Shown here piece after piece: positions 1 to 7,646 of a stretch of 32,893 nucleotides of DNA (positions are counted from its first letter, which is position 1; every line of letters starts with the position of its first letter). Location of the stretch: positions 1 through 32,893 of the IMG/VR virus record IMGVR_UViG_3300003629_000007; one strand, written 5' to 3'. The stretch is from a virus. The position numbers and the translations under genes were made by a program. A model generated the notes under the pieces. It had not been told where the DNA came from. It saw only the letters and a program-made list of their open reading frames with translations, and did no database searches.

Positions 1-11
1 CCTTTCTTTTT

Positions 12-42
12 TTGCTAACACAGATTTTCCAAACCATATAAG
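12..42 (+). promoter_or_regulatory. possible late promoter before the terminase genes
   Basis: The first 70 bases hold no gene. A TTGCTA hexamer (12-17) and a TATAAG hexamer (37-42) could be -35 and -10 boxes, but the 19-base spacer is long. The -35 starts with TTGC like the other promoter candidates in this window. A GGAG ribosome site lies before the ATG at 71. Weak call from sequence only. Confidence 0.25.
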
Positions 43-70
43 ATGCAGATGACAACCACGGAGACTGAAA

Positions 71-535
71 ATGGCTAAGCGAAAGCAACGCATCGACAGC
101 ACATCGGAGCAGGTCCGCGTCATGTCCAAGGCGGCTCAGCAAATCCATCCTCCTGCAACTGTTCCACTTGATGACGATGACATGCCATTCTTTGCAAACG
201 TGATCGAGGAGTTTGCGCGAAGCGAGTGGACGGCTCACCAGCTTGAACTTGCGGCCTTGCTTGCGAGAACTGTTGCGGATCTGAACAGCGAGCAGCTTGC
301 CATGCGCGAAGAGGGCGCAGTCGTTATGACTGAGAAGGGAACGCCTGTCGTGAACCCGCGAAAGACTGTGATCCAGATGCACGCCAGCACGATCTTGAGT
401 TATCGCCGCAGCTTAGGGCTACACGCGCGCGCGCAAGGGGGTGATGCAAGGGATATCGCGAAGCGTAGGACGCAGGCAAAAGGCATTGAGGCAGACAACC
501 CGCTTGACGATGATCTGCTTGCCCGTCCGTCATGA
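71..535 (+). CDS. terS: terminase small subunit (probable)
   Basis: This 154-residue protein probably recognises phage DNA and starts packaging with the large terminase subunit. The call rests on position (directly before an unmistakable large terminase), size and composition: a basic N-terminus rich in Lys/Arg, a helical middle, and a charged C-terminal tail containing DNPLDDD, as in P27-like small terminases. I see no decisive motif in the protein itself. The ATG at 71 has a GGAG site seven bases upstream. Its stop overlaps the next start as ATGA, so the two subunits are translationally coupled. The segment around residues 85-125 would fit the helical oligomerisation core of this family, which is inference. 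Confidence 0.75.
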   Translation: MAKRKQRIDSTSEQVRVMSKAAQQIHPPATVPLDDDDMPFFANVIEEFARSEWTAHQLELAALLARTVADLNSEQLAMREEGAVVMTEKGTPVVNPRKTVIQMHASTILSYRRSLGLHARAQGGDARDIAKRRTQAKGIEADNPLDDDLLARPS

Positions 536-2046
536 CACGCGGCGAGCGCGTTTGCGCTTTCATTGAGCAATACTGCCCCGTGCCGGAGGGCAAGCTGGTC
601 GGCAAGCCGATTAAGCTGATGGCGTTTCAGCGCAAGTTTATCTTGGACATTTACGACAACCCGAAGGGCACCAGCCGCGCATACCTCTCGGTCGCAAGAA
701 AGAACGGCAAGTCTGCGCTGATCGGCGCGATCTTGCTTGCCCATCTTGTCGGCCCGGAAGCGCGTCAAAACAGCCAGATCATTAGCGGCGCGCGCAGCCG
801 AGATCAGGCGGCGCTGGTGTTTAAGCTGGCCGAAAAGATGGTGCGTTTATCGCCGCAGCTTTCCAAGCTGGTGCGGGTGATCCCGTCGCAAAAGTCTCTG
901 GTCGGCCTGCCGATGAACGTGGAATACAAAGCGATTAGCGCCGAGGCAGGCACAGCGCACGGTCTCAGCCCCGTCTTGGCTATCCTTGACGAGGTCGGCC
1001 AGGTGCGCGGCCAACAGGACGCATTCATCGAAGCCATTGAAACCGCGCAAGGCGCGCACGACGATCCGCTGCTGATTGCAATCAGCACGCAGGCGGCGAC
1101 AGATGGCGACCTGTTTTCGATTTGGCTTGACGACGCCAAGAACGCCAAAGACCCGCGCATCGTCAGCCACGTCTACGCCGCGCCGGAGGATTGCGAGGTG
1201 ACGGATAAGAAAGCATGGAAGGCGGCAAACCCGGCGCTGGGCGAGTTCCGCAGCTTGAAGGACATGCAAGACTTTGCCAATCAGGCGGCGCGACTGCCTG
1301 CCAAGGAAAACAGCTTTCGGTGGCTGTATCTAAATCAAAGGATTGAGGCGCAAAGCCCGTTCCTGAGCCGCGCGGAATGGGATGCAAACAAGGCCGGGCC
1401 GGAAGTGGTGCCAGGAATGCCTTGTTTCGCTGGCCTTGACCTGTCGCAAAGCCGAGACTTGACGGCTTTTGTGATGGCGTTCCCTGATGGTGATAGCTGG
1501 CACATCGTTCCGCAGTTTTTCCTGCCGTCTGACGGCATCCGAGAAAAAGCTAAGAACGACAAGGTGCCGTATGACATTTGGGCCGATCAGGGGTATCTGA
1601 CCCTGATCGACGGTCCTGTGATCGTGCCTGCCGTTGTGGCGCGCCACGTTGCGGAGGCGTCGGAGCAGTATGACATCAACATGATGGCCTATGACCGCTG
1701 GCGGATTAACGATTTCCAGCGCGAACTTGACATCATCGGTGCGCAGGTGCCGATGGCTCCGTTTGGTCAGGGGTTCAAAGATATGGCTCCGGCAATTGAC
1801 AAGGTGGAGCGTGCGGTGGCCGAGCGAAAGCTGCGGCATGGCGGCAATCCTCTGCTGAACATGTGCGCGGCCAACGCGATCGCTGTGCGAGATCCGGCTG
1901 GCAACCGCAAGCTGGACAAGATGAAGTCTTCAGGCCGGATTGACGGCATGGTGGCATTGGCAATGGCGCTGGGCGCGGCGTCGCATGAAGACACAAGCAT
2001 TCCGCCTTCGCCTTGGGATGATCCTGATTTTCGGCTTGAAGCCTAG
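532..2046 (+). CDS. terL: terminase large subunit, HK97/Terminase_1 type
   Basis: This is the packaging motor ATPase and genome-cutting nuclease, 504 residues, a normal length. In the N-terminal ATPase domain, the Walker A variant ARKNGKS is at about residues 55-61 and Walker B ILDE at 151-154. The C-terminal nuclease domain starts with GLDLSQSRDLTAF, giving candidate metal-binding Asp at 303 and 309, and has a late RIDGM motif near residue 473 that supplies another acidic residue. The start overlaps the small subunit stop by four bases. The adjacent HNH gene at the other window end fits HK97-like terminases, where an HNH protein helps cut cos. Family assignment is firm; the cos inference is not directly shown. 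Confidence 0.95.
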   Translation: MTRGERVCAFIEQYCPVPEGKLVGKPIKLMAFQRKFILDIYDNPKGTSRAYLSVARKNGKSALIGAILLAHLVGPEARQNSQIISGARSRDQAALVFKLAEKMVRLSPQLSKLVRVIPSQKSLVGLPMNVEYKAISAEAGTAHGLSPVLAILDEVGQVRGQQDAFIEAIETAQGAHDDPLLIAISTQAATDGDLFSIWLDDAKNAKDPRIVSHVYAAPEDCEVTDKKAWKAANPALGEFRSLKDMQDFANQAARLPAKENSFRWLYLNQRIEAQSPFLSRAEWDANKAGPEVVPGMPCFAGLDLSQSRDLTAFVMAFPDGDSWHIVPQFFLPSDGIREKAKNDKVPYDIWADQGYLTLIDGPVIVPAVVARHVAEASEQYDINMMAYDRWRINDFQRELDIIGAQVPMAPFGQGFKDMAPAIDKVERAVAERKLRHGGNPLLNMCAANAIAVRDPAGNRKLDKMKSSGRIDGMVALAMALGAASHEDTSIPPSPWDDPDFRLEA

Positions 2047-2051
2047 CCGCC

Positions 2052-2080
2052 TTGAACTTTTGCAAAATATCGCATACACT
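2052..2080 (+). promoter_or_regulatory. promoter candidate before the portal gene
   Basis: The 63-base gap between terminase and portal contains TTGAAC (2052-2057) and TACACT (2075-2080) with exactly 17 bases between them, a plausible sigma-70 promoter with four of six matches in each box. It would give the head genes a start separate from the terminase. No transcription data support it. Confidence 0.4.
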
Positions 2081-2109
2081 GCGGTTGAATTTGCAAACTC
2101 GGCGGTCGC

Positions 2110-3330
2110 ATGGGCTTTTTCGACAAATTCCGCAAAGCGGAAACCCGGAACTTGGAAGACCCGAACGTGCCGCTTTCGGCGGCTTCGCTGTTTGATTGGG
2201 GCGGCACATCTTCGTCTGGCGTTCGCGTCAACGAGGATTCCGCACTCACGGTTCCGGCGATCTGGGATGCGGTCAACTTCCTGTCCAGCACCATCGCCAA
2301 GCTGCCGATCCATGTCTACTCTCGAGCTGATGGAAGCAAGGCCCGCCCTGAAATTGAGCGGCTGCTGAACTTTGCGCCAAGCGATTACGAAAGCAGCTTT
2401 GAATGGCGCAAGTATAGCTTCGATCAAGTTTTCACTTACGGGCGCAGCTACAGCATCATTGAGCGCAACGGCGCAAATCAGGTCATCAACATCATTCCTG
2501 TTGACCCGCGCGAGATGAAGGTGCGGGAAATACCCGACTTCAGCACGGCTCGCAAAGTTGTCCAGTACATTCACGAAAAGTCTGGCAAGGCGTACAGCTA
2601 CGAGGACGTGATCGACATTGCGTTCATGCGTCACCGGGATTTTGTCAGCCACTATGGGCCGATCAATACCAACCGAGACATCGTTGGGCTGGCCATCGCA
2701 GCCACAAAATACGGCAGTAAGGCGTTCCAATCTGGCGGCATTCCGCCTGCGGTCCTACAAGGCCCGTTCCAGTCCGGCGCAGCGGCATCGCGCGCGTCGG
2801 ATGATGTGGCGCGGACCACGGCCAAGCTGGCTCGTGACGGGCGTCCTATCATGGCCCTGCCGCTTGGCCACGAGTTGAAGTCTGTTGGCTTTAACCCAGA
2901 GCAAATGCAGCTTGTGGAAATCAAGCGGTTCCTTGTCGAAGAGATCGCGCGGATCTACAGCTTGCCGCCGACTTTTCTGCAAGACCTGACGAACGGCACT
3001 TTTTCAAACACCGAACAGCAAGACCTTCATTTCGTCAAGCACACGCTTTCGCGCTGGGTTCGCCAGTTTGAGCAGGAATTGACGTTCAAGCTGTTTGGCC
3101 GTCAGGCCGATGTGGAGGTAAAGATCGAACTGGACGGCTTGCTGCGCGGCGATGTGAAGACGCGGATGGAAGCACACGCCACCGCGATCCAGAATGCTAT
3201 TCGCACGCCGAATGAGGCGCGCGCGCTGGAAGACCTGAAGGCGATGGAAGGCGGCGACAGCCTGATGGTGCAAGGCGCGACTGTTCCGATTGCTGCGCAG
3301 GTCGGGGGCTTTGATGCCGACACCGAATGA
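2110..3330 (+). CDS. portal protein, HK97 family
   Basis: This protein forms the dodecameric portal ring at one capsid vertex through which DNA is packaged and to which the tail joins. At 406 residues it has the standard HK97-portal length. Family features visible are the early segment with SALTVPAIWDAVNFLSSTIA (about residues 44-63), an RGRSY-like patch (TYGRSYSIIERNGANQV), and the C-terminal half with EEIARIYSLPPTFL and NTEQQDLHFVKHTL, typical of the stem and crown helices. It lies between terminase and prohead protease as in HK97. The start ATG at 2110 has only a weak GGCGG upstream. Its end overlaps the protease start by 17 bases. Confidence 0.93.
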   Translation: MGFFDKFRKAETRNLEDPNVPLSAASLFDWGGTSSSGVRVNEDSALTVPAIWDAVNFLSSTIAKLPIHVYSRADGSKARPEIERLLNFAPSDYESSFEWRKYSFDQVFTYGRSYSIIERNGANQVINIIPVDPREMKVREIPDFSTARKVVQYIHEKSGKAYSYEDVIDIAFMRHRDFVSHYGPINTNRDIVGLAIAATKYGSKAFQSGGIPPAVLQGPFQSGAAASRASDDVARTTAKLARDGRPIMALPLGHELKSVGFNPEQMQLVEIKRFLVEEIARIYSLPPTFLQDLTNGTFSNTEQQDLHFVKHTLSRWVRQFEQELTFKLFGRQADVEVKIELDGLLRGDVKTRMEAHATAIQNAIRTPNEARALEDLKAMEGGDSLMVQGATVPIAAQVGGFDADTE

Positions 3331-4270
3331 GGCAATGCGCGAAGAAGCCCAGCGCGGCCTAGACTGGCGCAGCGAATACGGGCGCGGCGGCACAGAGGTC
3401 GGCATTGCCCGTGCGCGTGACATTTCAAACGGCGAAAACCTAAGCATGGAAACCGTTGGCCGCATGGCCAGCTACTTTGCGCGGCATGAGGTTGACAAAG
3501 AGGCCGAAGGCTTCCGTCCCGGTGAAGACGGCTATCCGAGCAATGGGCGCATAGCCTGGGCGCTTTGGGGCGGTGATGCGGGCCAGTCATGGGCCAACCG
3601 CATCATGGAGCAGGAAGATGACGAGCGCGCCGCACCAGTGGACGAGGGGCGCTCTGTTGTGGTATTATCGCCACAAGATATGGAGGCCGACAGCATGGCA
3701 GACAAAGAAATTCGCACTTTGGTGCAGAATGTCGAGGTTAGAGAGGATGATGAAAACATCATTCGCGTCTCGGGCTATGCCGCAGTTTTCGGCGAGGAAA
3801 CCAACATCGCGGGCATGTTCACAGAGACCATTGAGCGCGGCGCGTTTACCAGCGCTCTTGAGCGTCAAGACGATGTGGTGTTCCTAATCAACCATGACGG
3901 CCTGCCTTTGGCGCGCACGCGATCTGGCACGTTGCGTCTCAGTCAGGACGAGCGTGGCCTTTACATGGAAACAGAATTGGATGGCTCTGACCCTGACGTG
4001 CGCTCTATCGTTCCGAAAATGAAGCGTGGCGATCTGGACAAAATGTCGTTTGCCTTTATGCCGGAGCGGCAAGAGTGGAACGATAGCGGCGACATCCCGA
4101 AGCGCACCATCAAGGACTTGCGCCTGTTTGATGTGGCTATCGTGACAACGCCTGCCTATGACGGCACAGAAATCGGTTTGCGTGCGCTTGAGGCGCACCG
4201 CGAGGCACAACGCAAAAGCCAAGCGGCAAGACGCCTGCGGATGAAGGCAAAGGCTCGCTTGACCGAATAG
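3314..4270 (+). CDS. prohead protease with extra N-terminal domain
   Basis: This is the maturation protease that cleaves the capsid delta domain during head assembly (HK97 gp4-like, S78-type). The 318 residues fall in two parts. Residues 1-95 form a domain rich in conserved GRGGTEVG, RMASYFARHEVDK and GRIAWALWGGDAG segments that also occurs in other phage head proteins; its role is unknown to me. Residues 128-300 are the protease, with His194 (INHDG) and Ser245 (KMSFAF) as likely catalytic residues. The start at ATG 3314 gives the conserved PTPNEAM N-terminus and overlaps the portal end. A strong internal ribosome site precedes Met128 (position 3695), so a 191-residue protease alone may also be made. 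Confidence 0.9.
   Translation: MPTPNEAMREEAQRGLDWRSEYGRGGTEVGIARARDISNGENLSMETVGRMASYFARHEVDKEAEGFRPGEDGYPSNGRIAWALWGGDAGQSWANRIMEQEDDERAAPVDEGRSVVVLSPQDMEADSMADKEIRTLVQNVEVREDDENIIRVSGYAAVFGEETNIAGMFTETIERGAFTSALERQDDVVFLINHDGLPLARTRSGTLRLSQDERGLYMETELDGSDPDVRSIVPKMKRGDLDKMSFAFMPERQEWNDSGDIPKRTIKDLRLFDVAIVTTPAYDGTEIGLRALEAHREAQRKSQAARRLRMKAKARLTE
3682..3697 (+). promoter_or_regulatory. internal ribosome site and in-frame start inside the protease gene
   Basis: TGGAGG lies eight bases before an in-frame ATG at 3695. Translation from here would give a protein starting MADKEIRTL, exactly where an ordinary stand-alone prohead protease would begin. This is seen in the sequence; actual use is inferred. 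Confidence 0.5.
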
Positions 4271-4287
4271 CAGCGGCTCTCCCGCTG
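4271..4287 (+). terminator. short hairpin after the protease gene
   Basis: CAGCGG and CCGCTG form a 6-bp stem around a five-base loop immediately after the protease stop, followed by TTTC. It could be a weak terminator or an RNA end-protecting hairpin ahead of the capsid gene. The U-tract is short, so full termination is unlikely. Confidence 0.35.
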
Positions 4288-4298
4288 TTTCGCCCTAT

Positions 4299-4319
4299 CC
4301 CCGCGCCTTGGGCAAGCGC
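4299..4319 (+). repeat. 21-bp repeat copy 1, upstream of the major capsid gene
   Basis: This 21-bp element starts CCCCGCGC and ends GGGCAAGCGC. It matches 7608-7628 at 19 of 21 positions, and the only other copy precedes the tail tube gene. The CGCGC and GCGCG ends can pair as a small hairpin. It lies 53 bases before the capsid ATG. Confidence 0.6.
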
Positions 4320-4371
4320 GTTGGACTGATCGCCGTGATGGCAGACCAGATCCCTTAGATGGAGGCCCAAA

Positions 4372-5610
4372 ATGGCTGAAATTAAAGACCTGCGGGAGAA
4401 GATGGCGAACATCGCCACCGAGGCCCGCTCCAAGCTGTCGGAAGTTGCCGACGATACCCCCGAAGAGCGCGCGGCTGAAATCGAGCGCGAGTTTGACGAG
4501 ATGATGGCCGACCACGACAAGCTGGCCGAGCGCGTCGCACGCATGGAAAAGCTGGACGATGCACAGCGCAAGCTGGAAGCCATCAACGAGCGCACCCAGG
4601 CACCGATGGAAGCCAAGGAATCCCGCCAGATCAACGTTTCTGACGAGATCGACTATCGCGGCGCTTTCAACGAGTACCTGCGTCACGGCTTTGGCGACCT
4701 GCCTCGCGAGGCGCGTGAAGCGCTGCGTGAGCATCGCGCACAATCGGCTGGCACCAACTCCGAAGGTGGCTTCACGGTTCCGACCGAACTGATCCCGGAA
4801 CTGATCAAGTCGATGGTGGCTTACTCGCCGCTGTTCGATGAGAACGTGACGCGTCAGCTTGTGACGGCTGCGGGCAACCCGCTGACCATGCCGACCACAA
4901 ACGACACCGGCAACACGGCTGTTCTTCTGGCGGAAAACACGGCGGCATCTGAGGATGACGCGACGTTCGGTCAGGTCACGCTGGGCGCGTTCAAGTTCAC
5001 TTCGGGCCTGATCAAGGTGTCGAACGAACTGCTGCAAGACACGGCGATCAACCTTGAGGCCGAACTGCGCAGCCTGATGGCCGAGCGTTTCGGTCGTGGC
5101 ATCGGCGCATCGCTGACCACCGGCACCGGATCTGACCAGCCGACCGGCGTCGTCACAGGCGCAGGCACGGGCTTTGAAGCTGCCGCAACAGCGATCACGT
5201 TCGATGACTTGATTGAACTTCAGCATTCGGTTGACTCGGCTTACCGCCGCTCGCCGAACACTGCGTTCATGTTCAACGATTCGACGCTGAAGGCTCTGCG
5301 CAAGATCAAGGACAGCGAAGGCAACTACATCTGGCAACCCGCCAGCGTGCAGACCGGCGCTGCCGAGACGATCCTTGGCGAGACCTATGTGGTCAACCCG
5401 GCGATGGCTGACATCGGCGCAACCAACGTGTCGGTTCTCTACGGCGACATGGAGAAGTTCATCGTGCGCCGCGCGCGTCCGATTGACATCAAGCGTCTGG
5501 ACGAGCGTTACGCCGAGGCGGATCAGGTTGCATTCGTGGGCTTCGCCCGCGTTGACTCCAAGGTTCTGGACAATGCCGCGATCAAGAAGCTGACCCACGC
5601 GGCTTCTTAA
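4372..5610 (+). CDS. major capsid protein, HK97 gp5 fold
   Basis: This protein builds the icosahedral shell. It has 412 residues. The first ~80 are strongly helical and charged (coiled coil with EERAAEIEREFDEMMADHD) and act as the scaffold-like delta domain, expected to be removed by the upstream protease. The mature part begins around residue 85-125, with the typical NSEGGFTVPTELIPELI segment preceding the N-arm/E-loop region. HK97-like SPLFDENVTR, the P-domain helix region and a C-terminal KFIVRRARPIDIKRLDERYAEADQVAFVGFARVD-like end (positions about 5455-5560) are all present. A good GGAGG ribosome site precedes ATG 4372. It is flanked by hairpins on both sides, consistent with high expression. 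Confidence 0.95.
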   Translation: MAEIKDLREKMANIATEARSKLSEVADDTPEERAAEIEREFDEMMADHDKLAERVARMEKLDDAQRKLEAINERTQAPMEAKESRQINVSDEIDYRGAFNEYLRHGFGDLPREAREALREHRAQSAGTNSEGGFTVPTELIPELIKSMVAYSPLFDENVTRQLVTAAGNPLTMPTTNDTGNTAVLLAENTAASEDDATFGQVTLGAFKFTSGLIKVSNELLQDTAINLEAELRSLMAERFGRGIGASLTTGTGSDQPTGVVTGAGTGFEAAATAITFDDLIELQHSVDSAYRRSPNTAFMFNDSTLKALRKIKDSEGNYIWQPASVQTGAAETILGETYVVNPAMADIGATNVSVLYGDMEKFIVRRARPIDIKRLDERYAEADQVAFVGFARVDSKVLDNAAIKKLTHAAS

Positions 5611-5611
5611 G

Positions 5612-5656
5612 TCAGCTTTTAGGTGGGGCGGTTCGCTGCCCCACTCACTAAGCTGA
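5612..5656 (+). terminator. long two-tier hairpin after the capsid gene
   Basis: An outer stem TCAGCTT (5612-5618) with AAGCTGA (5650-5656) encloses an inner stem GTGGGGCGG (5623-5631) with CTGCCCCAC (5636-5644), capped by a TTCG tetraloop. There is one G-U pair. No T-tract follows, so it is more likely a partial terminator or an RNA stabiliser of the capsid message than a full terminator. Confidence 0.6.
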
Positions 5657-5669
5657 TGAGGAGGCGGAC

Positions 5670-5864
5670 ATGCCCAAAGTGAAACTTGTGACTTCGATGG
5701 CCGGGATTTCTTTTTCGCACAACGCAGGCGATGTGATCGACTGCAATGAGGCGGAAGCCTTGGATCTGGTCAAGCGTGGTTACGCCGAGCCGGTCGCAGA
5801 ACAGCGAATTGAAAAGGCCATGAAGAAACCGCGTGGCCGCAAGGCCGTTGCTGACGAGGGCTGA
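5670..5864 (+). CDS. small conserved head-region protein, function unknown
   Basis: This 64-residue protein sits between the major capsid and the head-tail connector. The N-terminal half contains a short beta-rich segment (KVKLVTSMAGISFSHNAGDV) followed by acidic EAEALDLVKRGYAEPV. The C-terminus is basic (KKPRGRKA). Short proteins with a 'promoted motif, then EAxxLxxxGYAEPV' pattern are common just after capsid genes of siphoviruses and are usually left unnamed. A strong GAGGAGG ribosome site precedes ATG 5670, suggesting high expression. A head accessory or decoration role is possible from position alone. Confidence 0.65.
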   Translation: MPKVKLVTSMAGISFSHNAGDVIDCNEAEALDLVKRGYAEPVAEQRIEKAMKKPRGRKAVADEG

Positions 5865-5868
5865 GTAA

Positions 5869-6474
5869 ATGGCGAAGCCGCTTCAATGCCATCACGCACT
5901 TGAACTGGTCGAAGCGCCAGCCATCACTCCGATTGAATTGTCGGAGGTGAAGGCCCAGTTGCGCGTCGAGCATCCCGATGATGATGTACTATTGACCCGG
6001 CTTATAAACGTGGCTGTCGCGTTTACTGATGTGCAAGGTGCGCTTGGTCAGGCGATGATTTCGCAGAAGTGGGCGCAGTGGCTGGACAGCGAAACGACTG
6101 GGGCAGTGAAGCTAATACTTGGCCCGTTTCAGGTCTTGAACAAAATCAGCTACTACGATCTCAGCGGCACGCTTGTTGATGATGACGTGAACAACTACGA
6201 GATCTTTGGAACCAGCACTTACACCACGCTACAGCCGAAAGACGGACTTGACTGGCCGGAAACGCAAGATCGGCAAGACGCCATTAAGATCGAATACACT
6301 ATCGGATACGGCGAAACCGTTGACGATGTGCCGCAAACCATCCGGCACGCCCTGATGCTGATTGTGGGCCACTGGTACGACAACCGCGAGCAGTCTGGCA
6401 TGGACGAGTTGTCAAACATTCCGTTTGGCTTTGAAAGCCTGCTTAATATGCACCGGGATGCTTGGTATGGTTAA
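5869..6474 (+). CDS. head-tail connector (gp6-like adaptor)
   Basis: This 201-residue protein probably forms the adaptor ring below the portal. It has the family pattern of two parts: an N-terminal ITPIELSEVKAQLRVEHPDDD helix-start motif with the following LLTRLINVAVAF helix, then a beta-rich middle (KISYYDLSGT) and a C-terminal helix TIRHALMLIVGHWYDNRE, which is the characteristic signature of phage gp6/gp8-type connector proteins. It lies in the expected place after the capsid gene. It overlaps the next gene by eight bases. The ATG at 5869 follows the previous stop by four bases with only a weak ribosome site. Confidence 0.85.
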   Translation: MAKPLQCHHALELVEAPAITPIELSEVKAQLRVEHPDDDVLLTRLINVAVAFTDVQGALGQAMISQKWAQWLDSETTGAVKLILGPFQVLNKISYYDLSGTLVDDDVNNYEIFGTSTYTTLQPKDGLDWPETQDRQDAIKIEYTIGYGETVDDVPQTIRHALMLIVGHWYDNREQSGMDELSNIPFGFESLLNMHRDAWYG

Positions 6475-6805
6475 GGCTGGCCAATATCGTGAGCGTGCAT
6501 CATTTGAGCGTCTTTTGGAAGGTTCTGTTGATGCTTACGGCAATGTTTATACTAGATGGACGCTTTTCGCCACGCGCTGGGCTGACATGCGCGAGCGAAC
6601 GGGCAAAGAAGACATTCAAGGCGGCGTGCTTTCAGATGTGGGGGCGGCGACAATGCGGGTTCGCAGTGACAGCACAACAAACGAAATAACCGCAGCGGAT
6701 CGGGTCATCATTCGTGGCAAGACTTGGGCGATCAAGGATGTGATACAAGTGGATCGCAAAGGCACTGTGCTTGAGTTCAAATTAGAGCGCGGGGTGGCGG
6801 CATGA
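6467..6805 (+). CDS. head closure / head-tail adaptor protein
   Basis: This 112-residue beta-rich protein resembles the SPP1 gp16 / phage_H_T_join family that closes the head after packaging. The visible pattern is an N-terminal QYRERASFERLLEG strand, YGNVYTRWTLFATRWADM, then ITAADRVIIRGKTWAIKDV and a final hydrophobic strand. That order is typical for this family. The upstream extension in the same frame is discarded because it lies inside the connector gene; the ATG at 6467 gives the conserved N-terminus. It overlaps its neighbours by eight and four bases, so translation is coupled. Confidence 0.85.
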   Translation: MVKAGQYRERASFERLLEGSVDAYGNVYTRWTLFATRWADMRERTGKEDIQGGVLSDVGAATMRVRSDSTTNEITAADRVIIRGKTWAIKDVIQVDRKGTVLEFKLERGVAA

Positions 6806-7194
6806 GGGTAACTGGTGCAAAAAAGCTACAGCAACAGTTCCGAAAGATGCCGAAAACTGTTGAGGCGCGCTTGAAGAAAAGCGTTCGGACCAACACCGAG
6901 GCCACGGCGCGGCTGGCGAAGGCTCTTGTCCGGGTTCATAGCGGGGAACTTAAAGGCTGGATCTTTACGCAGTATGACGAAAACGGCTTGGTTGGATCGG
7001 TTGAAGCTGCGCCCGCCACCAAAGAAGCGCAGAAGAAAGCGCGTGCCGTTGAGTTTGGCCGCAAAAAGGGCAACCGAGGCACCACAAATCCGTCGCCTTA
7101 CATCCGCATTGCGCAACAGCACACCGGCAAAAAGTTTCAGCGAAGCGTGAAGTCCGCAATCCGTAAGGGATTAAAGGAGGCCACCGGTGGCTGA
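6802..7194 (+). CDS. HK97 gp10-like tail completion protein
   Basis: This 130-residue basic protein matches the HK97 gp10 family, involved in joining or completing the neck and tail. The N-terminus (VTGAKKLQQQFRKMPKTVEARLKKSV) is the usual gp10 helical start, and residues around 72-105 hold AVEFGRKKGNRGTTNPSPY, a close version of the family's EFG...P.PF/Y signature. The C-terminal helix is Lys-rich. It starts by ATGA overlap with the head closure gene, and its end overlaps the next gene by eight bases. Confidence 0.85.
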   Translation: MRVTGAKKLQQQFRKMPKTVEARLKKSVRTNTEATARLAKALVRVHSGELKGWIFTQYDENGLVGSVEAAPATKEAQKKARAVEFGRKKGNRGTTNPSPYIRIAQQHTGKKFQRSVKSAIRKGLKEATGG

Positions 7195-7606
7195 TGGTTT
7201 CGCCCTCGCGGTTCAAAAAGGCGTTCGCGCAGCACTTGTGGCTAATGCGGGCGTCACTGATATTGTTGGTCAGCGCGTTTATGACGAGCCGCCGCAAGAT
7301 GCAGTTTTCCCATATTTGCGTTTTGTGGAAACACAGCCGAGCGCCTTTGACACCGACACAACAGAAGGCGCTGAGGTCAGCATATCTCTTGAGGCGCACT
7401 CTCGCAGCGCGTCAGGCCGTGTTGAAGCTGTTCGCATAGTCGAGGCGGTCAAAGAGGCTCTGCACCGTCAGGAGGCGTCTATCACGCTGGAAGGCCATAA
7501 CCTTGTGGAGATGATTTTTCAGACGTATTCTGTTACAAGAGATGATGATGGCCGTGGCTATACGGCTGTTATCGTGCTTCAAGCTATGCTTGAGGAGATC
7601 GCCTAA
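7187..7606 (+). CDS. tail terminator (DUF3168-like)
   Basis: This 139-residue protein probably caps the tail tube at its head-proximal end. Family features include an N-terminal helix (VQKGVRAALVANAGVTDIVGQRVYDEPPQDA) followed by PYLRFVETQPSAFDTD, then a repeated strand ISLEAHSRSASGRVEAVRIVEAVKEAL and the final VTRDDDGRGYTAVIVLQAMLEE, which is close to the DUF3168 C-terminal strand pattern (RDD.G...G.). The gene order gp10-like, DUF3168, tail tube is standard for lambda-like long tails. The GGAGG in the end of the previous gene serves as ribosome site. Confidence 0.85.
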   Translation: MADGFALAVQKGVRAALVANAGVTDIVGQRVYDEPPQDAVFPYLRFVETQPSAFDTDTTEGAEVSISLEAHSRSASGRVEAVRIVEAVKEALHRQEASITLEGHNLVEMIFQTYSVTRDDDGRGYTAVIVLQAMLEEIA

Positions 7607-7607
7607 A

Positions 7608-7628
7608 CCCCGCGCTGTGGGCAAGCGC
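7608..7628 (+). repeat. 21-bp repeat copy 2, upstream of the tail tube gene
   Basis: This is the second copy of the element at 4299-4319, identical except for two bases in the middle. The GCGCT and AGCGC ends pair as a 5-bp stem. As in copy 1, a GATGGAGGCC ribosome site follows shortly before the ATG of a highly expressed structural gene. Confidence 0.6.
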
Positions 7629-7646
7629 AAATGATGGAGGCCGAAC

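Noticed and set aside
1930-2730. 266-residue minus-strand frame across the terminase-portal border
   Set aside because: It overlaps two firm genes and has no recognisable protein features.
4156-5598. 480-residue open frame opposite the capsid gene
   Set aside because: It is a mirror of the capsid gene's codon bias; it has low-complexity Val/Arg/Gly composition, no ribosome site and no family.
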